From assembly GCF_000699445.3 (NCBI RefSeq), contig NC_067198.1:35368536-35432535 (forward strand): DNA of 64,000 bases, given 5' to 3'. The translations under genes were made by a program, and so were the position numbers. Under the pieces are notes generated by a model. The model was given only the letters and a program-made list of their open reading frames with translations. It was not told the DNA's origin and searched no databases. Below are positions 44,152 to 54,041 of this stretch, piece after piece. Each line of letters opens with the position of its first letter. The first letter of the stretch is position 1. Origin of the DNA: Schistosoma haematobium. Lineage: Eukaryota; Platyhelminthes; Trematoda; Strigeidida; Schistosomatidae.

Positions 44152-46288
44152 ATGTCATCGAAGATTCAGCTATTTCGAAATATTCTCCGTGAACTTCGAC
44201 ATGTTCGAAAGAATCAAAAAGCGGTTAGTAATTTTTTTTAGAAATATTTTATTGACAAATTATTCATTTTCATTTAGCCTTTTGACTATTCACCAGTAAT
44301 GCAATACGTTATTTCTGAATTTAGAAATAATCATTTAACCGATGCTCAAAAATGTGCTAGAGAGAATGAAAGTGTTCATCTAGCTGAAACATATTTAAAT
44401 TATTTGCAGAATTTACGAAAACATTCAGTAAGTAACTATTTTTAAGTAGGTCATTATTTATTTATTTCTCTATCTGTATACGTTTTACTATAAATTTACT
44501 TTCATCTTTAAGCAAACGAATACAATCTATCAGTATAGGGGTTGTAGAGATTATTAAGTTTTTGATTGAGATCATGAACCAATTGGTGTTAGACTAATCC
44601 GTGGACTAGTTGATGTTAGACACTAACAATAAAGAAAGAAGTTGAAGTTAGACATTAACATCGTTGGATGCCGGCTCAGTGGTATACTGGTTAAGCGCTC
44701 ACGCGCAAGACTGGTAGGTCCTGGGTTCGGATCTCGCGGGTTGTGGGATCATGGACGCGCACTACTGAGGAGTCCCATACTAGGACGAAACGTCGTCCAG
44801 TGCTTCCAGGTTTCCCATGGTGGTCTAACTTCAATTGACTCATGATTTCCACTATTGAAATTACTAAAAATTTCCACAAAAATCCCTCCTAATAAAGAAA
44901 GAACAAATATATTAATAGAGTAACGTGGATTTATTTCATGGATTCTCCTCAGTTGCTTAGAACCTTAAGCTATAGTATTATTCATTAAAACACTTTGTAC
45001 ATATTTTACATCAGAAATGTTTAGAATAAACCGAGTTAAATTATGAAGGTAGAATAATCTTAAGAGTTAAAATTATTCAAACGTTGGCTTATTTATGGAT
45101 CGAATATTTAAATATTCTAGAAGAGTATGGAAACAAGAAAATATATTTTCTTCTTGAATCAGAAGATAGATTATGTAATATGACCTAGTTGAGTAAAGCT
45201 CAAAAGTGAGAATTAGAATACTAGAGTTTTGATTTTAGTTTATGAAGAAAATAAAAACAAAGCCTTACGTAATAATCTCACACAAAATAAGGTCACTAGA
45301 ATAAAACAAGATTTATAACTGTTTCCTTCTGGATTTATAAATTCCGTTCAAATCTCTTTATTGCAACAGCTTCGGCAAAACATAACAGTCTGGATTCCCT
45401 TTATTTGTTGATTATTTTGAACGATTTCACAATTTCAACGACATACCCACTATCGAGTAAATGATGAGCGATCGCACTATAAAAAACCTACCTGATTAGT
45501 CTCAATTTTTGAGGAATATGATCAGAGATACGGACACAAACCTTCCATTCTGTTCTTCTGATATATGTGTTTTGGCACATACATATAAACTGGTAAACAC
45601 AATTAGAAGTAGTATAAGCCGGGTATATGTCCACATTTAATTGGCTCAATGAGCATTTAGTTTGATATAGGGACACCAACTTGGTTGCTGGATAAGTTCA
45701 TTTTAGTATTGCCTTTAGTCTAAAATCAATCCTTCCAGCTATTTCATCACGTTTAAGCCTAGTTTTATGAAGAGAGGTTTCTTCTTAACTGTAGGATATT
45801 TCATTTCCTTTTTTCAAAGATGCCCCATATTTACTTTGGAATTTTTGCGAATAATCGTTTAATTAAATCACTTAAAATTCACCAAGGTAATATAGAAAAT
45901 ATCTAGTTTGTTATATACTTATGTCACATTATACAATCTGGGTTAGTTTTTTTAGTCACTCGTAGTCAAGTAGAAAGTAGATTTCATTTTCTATGTGCAA
46001 GGAATCTTTTTTCATCTTTTTTTGGAACGGTAATTAATAATTTCTATATGAGTAATAATAATTTAAAACTCATCTTATTCAATTCAGTAATGGAAACAAC
46101 ATAATTATCTTTTTATGATAAGTAATATATTATGAAAAGAAAGTACCTGACTTTGTACTGCGTTCTTATTAGTATCCTTTTTTATTTCTCAGGAGCTCGT
46201 GGAATTGTATAAATCCAAAGAGAAAACAACTGAGGAAGCCGCTAAAATGGTTGGATTAGCTCTACCAGAAACAAATTATCATGAATGA
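44152..46288 (+). CDS. FMC1: FMC1, mitochondrial ATP synthase (complex V) assembly factor
   Basis: A small LYR-type protein of 105 residues, expected in the mitochondrial matrix, where FMC1 helps assemble the F1 part of ATP synthase. Exons at 44152-44223, 44278-44427 and 46193-46288 all join in phase 0 with GT-AG introns of 54 bp and 1,765 bp. The N-terminus has FRNILRELRHVRK (the LRELR block of FMC1), exon 2 has VISEFRNNHLTDAQKC and YLNYLQNLRKHSE across the junction, and exon 3 has EEAAKMVGLALPE, a match to the EESAGLVGLKLP end of the vertebrate protein (113 residues). The start is the only ATG upstream of the conserved block in frame. Intron 2 contains a SINE and a Penelope-like remnant. 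Confidence 0.88.
44640..44890 (+). mobile_element. Sm-alpha-like SINE (copy F) in FMC1 intron 2
   Basis: A plus-strand copy. The tRNA-like head begins near GCCGGCTCAGTGGTATACTG (44671), the B box is GGGTTCGGATC (44723-44733), then comes the hammerhead module and a tail ending near AAATCCCTCCTAATA. A second inverted tail-like arm lies upstream, around 44538-44600. Confidence 0.75.
44759..44803 (+). ncRNA. Hammerhead ribozyme-like module in SINE copy F
   Basis: Stem I is GCACTA with CAGTGC (the pair next to the core is mismatched), core CTGAGGA, stem II GTCC with GGAC closed by a CATACTA-like loop, core GAA, a two-pair stem III from ACGTCGT, then C as the cleavage base. One base is missing from stem III compared with copies C and E. 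It is transcribed with FMC1. Confidence 0.55.
45300..45700 (-). pseudogene. Penelope-like element GIY-YIG endonuclease remnant in FMC1 intron 2
   Basis: On the minus strand, the frame 45488-45679 reads SNCVYQFICMCQNTYIRRTE and then WKVCVRISDHIPQKL. This matches the start of the GIY-YIG domain of Penelope-like elements (CVYxFxCxC...YIGRTxRxLxxRIxEHxP). Further down, AIAHHLLDSGYVVEI and LLCFAEAVAIKRFERNL follow in another frame, the second half of that domain. Stops and a frame change break it, and YIGRT has become YIRRT, so it is dead. The RT part was not found upstream on the minus strand. Confidence 0.75.
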
Positions 46289-46671
46289 TAAGAATATTTA
46301 CAATACTTTGCCTAGGATATATTCCATTGTATATTTTCATTGTTAGATATTGTTTCTACCATGAATTCATTAGATGCTCAAATAGGTTAATAAGGCAATA
46401 TCCATATACTTTTGTTCATATTGTTTCAAAATTCGATTTTGATTTCAAATAACCAATAGTTATCCTATTTGTCTTCTGTAAAATAGTTTTTCAATACAGA
46501 ACACTTACACACATCATGAAAATCAACTGGTTCCTGTTGATTTCGCTTAGTTTTTTTACTAACCCTTTCGTTGAATGTCCCATAATCTTAAATGAGGCAT
46601 AAACTGTCACCGTATCTTGACTCGGCTGTTATTTATTACACTATAAAAAAATACTGACTAATCATTATCCA
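46289..46671. other. 3' flank of FMC1
   Basis: AT-rich sequence with no gene. No canonical AATAAA lies right after the stop, but AATA-rich variants do. Confidence 0.3.
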
Positions 46672-46920
46672 TGATTGTGTGGTGCGGTCTGATTTGCTTG
46701 TATATAAACTGTATCTGAAATACATGACTCATGCAGTAGAAGCTGTGTTCTGGATTCGAACAGGCAGGGCTAGGCAAAAAATCCAATCAGGGCTCAGAGT
46801 TGGAGTTTGGACTGCTCCTACAGGTTCGCGCGTCGTTAGTTTGTTCCCGTGTCAGCTTGATTAAGTCATATTTCAGCCAGCGATTTAGTCGCGTGGTTTT
46901 TCAACAGGCCATAAGGACAC
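46672..46920 (+). repeat. LTR-like promoter-bearing repeat (copy 2)
   Basis: This is the partner of 31785-31985. It starts near TGTGTGGTGCGG and carries a TATA box in TTGTATATAAACTG, then GAAGCTGTGTTCTGGA, ATCCAATCAGGGCTCAGAG and GGTTCGCGCGTCG. These features would suit a solo LTR. The start is uncertain by a few bases. Confidence 0.4.
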
Positions 46921-47214
46921 AATATGTGGTTTTATAGTTTTCAAACTTGAGTGATATTAAACTTCCAGAATTACATTATTTATTAGTGAAATCCTCACAA
47001 CGAATCTGGTCTAGTTACGTGCTATATGCTAGCATAAAGGCCGTTTGAGTAGATTTCATGATAATGGCTAGCGAAATGACTTTGTTGAGTCCTAATTACC
47101 CTAAAACTGGATATTTGGGCTTTTATTATGGTAAGCAACGGTTATAAAGTAAAAACAGCCGAAATTTCTTTAGAGCCAGTGAAATGTAACTGAACTCTCA
47201 CCAACTCATCCGGA
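46921..47214. other. No recognised feature
   Basis: AT-rich intergenic sequence; nothing recognised. Confidence 0.3.
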
Positions 47215-47540
47215 AGTTGGATTACTGAATATCGAACAGGTCATCGATCCCTGTCAACGTCAAGTACAACTAACGCACATAAGTTAATCGTACGCCGTAG
47301 ACTAGCCAATGCAGTGACGGTCAAACATTCGCTTGTGCCTACTTTAAATAACATATTTCTGTAATAACGTCCTTCGTGTTGTACCGCCTTCAAAGCATTC
47401 ATATTACTTTGATACGACGAAGGAGTAATCCATGTTAGGTGCTGACCCCTATGTGTGACTTTGACGTTAGCTGTTGGTCATACCATCCCTTCTAAATTTG
47501 GTAGGTCCCTAGTCATCCGACAGAAATAATCAATGTTGAT
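47215..47540 (-). repeat. Dispersed repeat, partner of 16370-16660
   Basis: The reverse complement aligns with 16370-16660, including GACCAACAGCTAACGT, CCTTCGTCGTAT and CCGGATGA, extending to ACATTTCAC-like ends. The two copies lie on opposite strands about 31 kb apart. Confidence 0.6.
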
Positions 47541-48629
47541 GATTTACACTTCGTATATCTTCAGTCAAACTTGTTCTGTTTAATATTCCAAGCTGTTATT
47601 ACCTGATGTTCAGGAGTAATAACTAGTTGTGCTACCTTCCCAAAACATTTGAGATTTATGTGTTGATTAAAAAATTACAAACTTCACAGTTCAGAATTCC
47701 GGTGGCGAGAGACTTGAAGTATGGTAATAAAAATATTTAAACGCAATGAGGTTTTGATATATGTGATATTACCAGATCTTTATTTTTCGAAAAGAAGAGA
47801 ATAAAGCCATCCGCTTCACTAGAATTATTTGTGAGCGATTACTCCATATGCCAGTTTCTTAACGCTAATGATTATTACGCGAATCTGGAGCAAGTAGTAC
47901 ATATCTTCCAACAAACTAAAATCAGTAGCCAATTATTCCGAAAAGTGATATCACTTCTTGTATTTTTGTCTCTGTTTTCGTCTAGCCAGTATTGCATTCT
48001 CGGCCTATAGGCCGTGAATAAGCATATCTGATAAACATTTCGACCTCATCAGTTACATTCCTTATTTGCGAAGTGTGAATTAGGTCCATACTTCAAAATC
48101 AAGACGATTTGGGACAAGAGGGTTCCGAGAGCACTATTAAGATAAGCATCGATCGATGCATGTCAGTAGGAAGGTGACCTAACGACCGAATATAATGAGT
48201 CTTAGGATACTAAACAAACATGTCATCGGTATGAAATGAATGCCAAGCATAAAATCCCTTTAGATAAACACTTATATACCGGTGATCAGAGTATCACGGG
48301 TTGATTCTGTATATCTAGAACTCGAATTTTTGCTATACCGTGTACAACTTGAGCACTTGGACGCTTGAACATCCCATATCTCAAGACAGAAGACGAATTG
48401 GAGGAAATCTTATTCCAACCAGTCGGATATGGTACGAAACACTTGGTAATTATCGTTTTAAGAGAAAACGAATTCGTCAACAGAATCATCTGGTCCTCAT
48501 GCAAAGGGCCTTAACATTTATCCCTATAGAAAGCTGCAATTCGAAATTCCTGGTGTTCTTCCAAATGATTGAGTGTTATGTCTTTGGCCCTTCTGGAGTT
48601 TTTTTGAATTCATGGAGAGCCGTCCCCAA
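47541..48629. other. Intergenic; no supported gene
   Basis: The plus frame 48340-48654 (104 residues) contains QDRRRIGGNLIPTSRIW, which faintly resembles the YRRLRGDLI block of CR1-like elements. The match is too weak to list as an element. Confidence 0.3.
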
Positions 48630-48800
48630 CAGATATGCAGCTAGATGGTTTTGACTTTACAGATGACATAGCTTTTCTATCCTATACGCAGCAGGTGAAG
48701 ACAGTTTGTGTAACAGCAGCTTTTGAGGCAGTAGGCCTCAACATACACAAATCCAAAATGACAGAACTCTATTGAGCCAAATGGATATGAAGATGACACA
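48630..48800 (+). pseudogene. RTE-like RT fragment (family 2)
   Basis: This reads DMQLDGFDFTDDIAFLSYTQ and then VTAAFEAVGLNIHKSKM before a stop. It matches the catalytic F-A-D-D region and the SVGLNIHKGKSK block of family-2 RTE elements, with the first catalytic Ala changed to Thr. It ends where the inverted repeat at 48810 begins. Confidence 0.75.
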
Positions 48801-48809
48801 GATATTTTG

Positions 48810-49024
48810 GAGTCTGATAGCACTTTAACCGTTAACACGTTCTATAATTGAATCGTGCCCACCTAGTGGAGGTTCGAAAATATATTTGGTGGGCTATCAA
48901 TATGTTGGAAATCGACTGACCTAAAGTGGCTAGCGACTGCAGGGGAAGTTGTGCATGGTGTTTCCACTCGTGATCTGGTGCGGATGCATGACCGAACGCC
49001 TTCAACTAGGTGAGTCCATCAAAA
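48810..49024 (+). repeat. Near-identical inverted repeat, left copy
   Basis: From about 48833 to 49020 this matches the reverse complement of 51827-52016 with only one or two differences by eye; the outer 25 bp match less well. It includes CCCACCTAGTGGAGGTTCG, TGGCTAGCGACTGCAGGGG and GACCGAACGCCTTCAACTAG. The unit is bounded by CACCTAGT and ACTAGGTG, which are inverted versions of each other. It follows RTE family-2 RT sequence, so it may be retroelement-derived. Confidence 0.8.
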
Positions 49025-51820
49025 AACAATGGGGATTAATTTACCGCTATAACATTATTAGTAGCTTTATTCAGTATTATGTTTTCGGTGCAATATGGAA
49101 TTTTCAGCGCAAAGTATTCCAAAACGTTTCTTCTTCTGATTCCTTGATCGACGCTAGCTATAAATATTGAGTGGTTATCAGTTTGATGTTAGCGGTTCAG
49201 AAATCAACGTCTGATTAGTACATATTTTTTCGATGCACATTGTCAACAACCACGATGTCTCTGGTTGTTTTGTTTCGTAACTTGTAGAGAGAGATGCCGT
49301 AAAACTTTCACAAACGTACCTGAGTAGCCTATGCGAATAACAGGCATAACGACGTGTTAAAAGCAACAAGAAAACAAATAACTTGTTAAAATATCCAAAT
49401 GGCAGGAACAAATAGCCCAGATTTCAAGCAGGCCGCTTTGGTTATGACCGTTTCTTTGATACACACATAAAACCTGACTTTCTTTCAGATATGAACTAAA
49501 CGAACCTGATAGAACGTTCATTCCTACAAGCATCTTCAATGGAAAGTTGAAATATTTTGTTGCTACATCAATTATGTAATTGAATTGTTTTTACTTACGT
49601 CCACTTGTTCACACTATAAGTATGGTCTATATCAATTTCTTCGTGAGAATATTTGCATGTTTCAGTATCTTTGATTATACAAAACATATTATGAATATTT
49701 AGTTATCATATTCGCTATGATATTGATATGACTGTCCCAGTGATCTTAGTATAATTATTTACTGGGATATTATTCATCAACAGATACATCGTTTAATGAA
49801 CTGTCTTGAAGATTACCTCCACTCCTTTTTTGACCTATACATGGCTGTGTTTGCTAACATAACCAGCTGAAATCCGAAATATACTAATGGTGTTACACAT
49901 ACGTGGCCTTAGAAATGCCTTGAACCACGATTGAAAAAAGCTTAATGATTCTGAAGTCTACTAGGGTGAAAAACCAGAAACACTCAGAAACTGTCCATAA
50001 GGAACTCTATCAACCATGAAAATGGTACATCCAGAAAAGAACGGATTATTTTCCACCAAAGTTTGGGGGGCAGAATGTTTTGTTTGTATCAGGCTCTTTA
50101 TGTCTGAGAACAGGTCAATCAATCTGTGATATTAAGGTTCTTCCCCTGCGCTCCCCATTCAAACACATGTTTCCAAGTTTATGCTGAACTAGCTACTCTA
50201 CTGAAATAACCTATAACATGCTAAATCGGACTTTCGCATTAATACTGTTTGGCAGGAACTGGCTGGAAAATTTTTTTTAAAACAGACAATGAAAGATGTC
50301 GTTATTAGTTTTCTTAGGACTTTACTATATATATATATACTTCCTGTTCTAATGAAACAGCCTTCCTCATTCCAACCTTGACTTCCCTTCCTTCATTTGG
50401 ACTTACTCCACCTTGTTAAATATCACAATTCTTTGTTCTTTATTGCTACATTCACTCACTTGGAGACTGATCACAGTTCACTATAGCTACAAGAGCTAGT
50501 ATGAATTTAATCTAATGATTTATCATACATCTGTCTTTTCCACTACAAACAGTTAAGTATTGTCGGTCGTTCATATCCAAGTGTCTTGCTACTCCTTGGT
50601 TTCCCTTTTTTTCAGACTCTTGTTCTGAGGGCAAGCTATGGAACTTCTGACATCTGAGACAAGCTAGACGTTCGTGTTTTCCCAGGGTCATAGTTCACAC
50701 CAAGTGTTCTACAAGTCTACTTTATAACAACTATAAACTTAAAAAGCTGTTGTGTATAAATACTTAACACGACCAAAATCCTAACACAATATTGCGGAGA
50801 CTGGATCTGGTGTTTAACGTGAACGCGATGCCACTTTGGAAAATATTTTGAAAATTACTCAGTATATCTGGACGAATGAACTGATATCCACTTTTATAGA
50901 TTACATTTATTTAACAACTCTGCTTGGGATGCATACTGTGGACCAATAAATGCTTTAGGCCATATATAATCTGACCAGTACCTAATAACTTACATAATTA
51001 TTTAAGCTAAATAATGGGGAGATAACTTCAACCAACTTATGCTTGTAGGACGAAACAGTTTTTAGAATTATTGCTCACTATGGTCAAGTGGAATGTAAAT
51101 AACGAAAACAACTGACGCAAATTAATTATGCCAAATACCACTTTGACTCATGTCTGTAACCTTAGATTGGCGTCACTTCCTACAGAAAACATACTATTAC
51201 AAGCAAAAGGACTCATAGTTATTTCGACGAAAAAAGATGCAAGAATATAACTAATGGTTGTTACCATATATTTCCGCCGGGGCGGGTACACAAAAAATTT
51301 GCAGACATGGTCTGTAAGTTACGGCATTGGTTTGCTTACAATATACCTCCCGAGTAGGGTTGCTAGCGAAGCGAAATCAATAAAATTAAAAGACAGTCCA
51401 TTTCTTCTGGTTAGGATTGTGTTATATTATTATGCTGAGTGCAGTTTTTTAAATATTTTTAAAAAATGGCATCTCGTCTACGTCGCACACCATTTTCGAA
51501 CTTGGTGTTATTGTGAGAAATCCGGTTGTTCTAAATGTTTATGCAATACAACGTTTTGAAATTGTAGTTGTTTTAAAGTAGATTTATAGAGCGCTTGATA
51601 TCACCTGTCTCTTTAAAAAAAATGCGTACGTTAAGTGTGTTTCATGCGTCAGAAGCTCTACAGTTGTTCTGTGAGAGCGTTATGAGGAAAAAGGAGAGAA
51701 ATCAGACGTAATATGACAGGTCTTGTATTTTGACTTGAAATTCACACATATGTGGGGGTGAATAAGTTCCCATAATAACTAGCTCTGTAAGTCTTCGACA
51801 GTTGATGCTGACCAAATTAG
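49025..51820. other. Sequence between the inverted repeats, no recognised gene
   Basis: The spacer of 2.8 kb holds short frames (for example 51254-51559, 101 residues) with no known motif. The part near 50905-50940 resembles 12060-12125. A short AT dinucleotide run is near 50329-50340. If the inverted repeats are element ends, this would be the cargo, but no transposase was seen. Confidence 0.4.
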
Positions 51821-52042
51821 TTTTAATGGACTCACCTAGTTGAAGGCGTTCGGTCATGCATCCGCACCAGATCACGAGTGGAAACACCATGCACAACTTC
51901 CCCTGCAGTCGCTAGCCACTTTAGGTCAGTCGATTTCCAACATATTGATAGCCCACCAAATATATTTTCGAACCTCCACTAGGTGGGCACGATTCAATTA
52001 TAGAACGTGTTACTGGTTAAGGTGTTATCAAACTCAGAATGC
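51821..52042 (-). repeat. Near-identical inverted repeat, right copy
   Basis: This is the reverse complement of 48810-49024. The two copies diverge abruptly on the spacer side after TGGACTCACCTAGT-TTAAAA-type sequence. Confidence 0.8.
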
Positions 52043-52119
52043 CTGTACCATCTTTAACAATATAAATAATAATGACAGGTACAATAGGGATGGAAACATC
52101 TGATACGAACTGTTCTAGT

Positions 52120-52345
52120 CTCGTAGGGGCTGCTGAACTAGTCCAACCGAATTCTTAGGAGAAATTTAAGAGAAAACTTGACATGTTCTTAAGGACTAAG
52201 GGCAGAATCTTACTATGATTTTTTAATATTTTTCTTTTTCCTGTTTCACCGTTTATGTACCTAGTAACATACCTTGAGGTATCAGTGATCCACTGCTACT
52301 AGATACAAAGGTTCGTCAGGCAAAAGCTTTTTTACTTCGTGCAGA
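52120..52345 (+). pseudogene. CR1-like 3' end fragment
   Basis: A short C-terminal piece (AELVQ-like LLN.SN.ILRR.FKRKLDMFLRTKGRI, stop near 52217), then a 3' UTR sharing GATCCACTGCTACTAGATAC with the copy at 40575-40900. It is same-family and truncated. Confidence 0.65.
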
Positions 52346-54041
52346 ACTGTAGTGACTCACGTTTATCACGAGAACACGACTGGTTTAATAAAAACAATTA
52401 TTATTATAACCAACTGTACCAGTGTTTGTTTTAATGTGCTTTTGTATAACTGTGCTAATTATAGCCATTTTGTGCTTCCATTACCTTCCATGATTGTTCC
52501 GAGGTTTTTGGTACTGTTCGCACGTACTCCTGTCTTCTGCTTCCACTTGTACCATTCCTTGGCACGATCTCGGTATTCGTTCAATACCACGAGATCGCCA
52601 ACGAAATAAATCTAGTTACGTTCGATCTTCGTCTTCTGATTTATTTGGCACGTGTTTCTTGGTAGCGGTGTTCATAGTGAATCTCAACTCGACGCCACAC
52701 TACAGAACTATTCTAACCATTTGAAAGGAACATTACATGAAGCAAAATTAAAGTTATATGCTTTTCAGTCTTTGTACAGTTGTGTGCATAAAATACGAAT
52801 TGTAAATACGAAGTGATGAATAATTCACATTGTCCTTGCAGAACTGATTGCAATATTCAACTAATGTTTACTGAAAACATACAGAGTTGAAATACCTTTT
52901 GACAAGTACTGATGTAGATTCAGATGAACAAATAACGCAATTGGTCGCAACTTGCCAAATGTTATAGAGTCAAAAAAAGAAACAAAGATTACGCATGTAA
53001 CAACAGTCAAATCGACAAGTTTGTCTAAAAACACTACTGATACTGATATACAGTTTTGGGTCTCATCATGTGAAACATCAGAAGACTGTAATTAGGTAAT
53101 AAGGTTCAAATCTCTATTATGTTGAAATAACAATGATTAGGCCCATCAACATTAACTGTACTTCCGTTCAGTTGAGCTTCAAAATACTAGTAGATTTTTA
53201 GGCTACTATTGCTTTTATCTTCCAAGTTGATGAGGCAGTCCACTGGGATTCACGCAATTAATGACCACATGAAAGCTCCTTCACAAGACTGGGAAGTCTG
53301 TTTTTCAGCCATATTTTGTCAATACCCAGAAAGAACTAACTTTGCTTATCCGGGAATCTTGATTGAATCTGATTCTAACTGGAAGATGGACAAAACACTC
53401 GGGTTCCTTCTTTGATCAAGTTGCAACTGGATTTAATCTCCTTATTCAGTGAAAAATTCACCTTATCCCAGACAAATTTACCTTGAATCGAGATTCAAAA
53501 CTCACATGGCCCAAACTGCAGCTACACATATCTACTGTCAAGTTGTAAGGAACTAAGATGATTAAAGAACAAACTATAAAAAATTAGCTACTCTGTGAAA
53601 TTATTTAACAATATTTACTTACAAATTACGATTTGCTTGACATGATACACCAAAAACATTCACTAGAATCTCTCGTAACCTCTCAGCGGATATTAGTGTT
53701 CAATATTTATCCGGCATATACAGTGAACAGCAGTCTATCAAAAATAAAAGAACCTATTCAAGAGGCAACTAAACTGGACTAGGTCTGCAGGAATGTACTC
53801 TCGTCGTAAGAAAACTACCAGATACCGCCATATCAATAACGTTACTCTCCAAAAATGAAGAGAACGTACGTACATTTTTCTTTCTGGGATCTTCAAGAAC
53901 AAACGAAAAGTTATACGTCCTTCAGATAAAATATTGATTTTGAACGTTACAAACATAGATCATAAAAAGCCTCTTATCGGATAGATATACACTTGAGAAT
54001 TGAAGTGAACTGAAGGTCGACAGTAACGTCCTTCACACACG
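52346..54041. other. Upstream region of EIF2B1
   Basis: From 52.45 to 52.7 kb the sequence is richer in GC and has a strong hairpin (CGATCTCGGTATT pairing with AATACCACGAGATCG at 52565-52597), perhaps part of a retroelement. Frames 52352-52609 and 52494-52724 show no domain. The segment 52.75-54.04 kb has no gene; the EIF2B1 promoter must be here, but no core element stands out. Confidence 0.35.
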
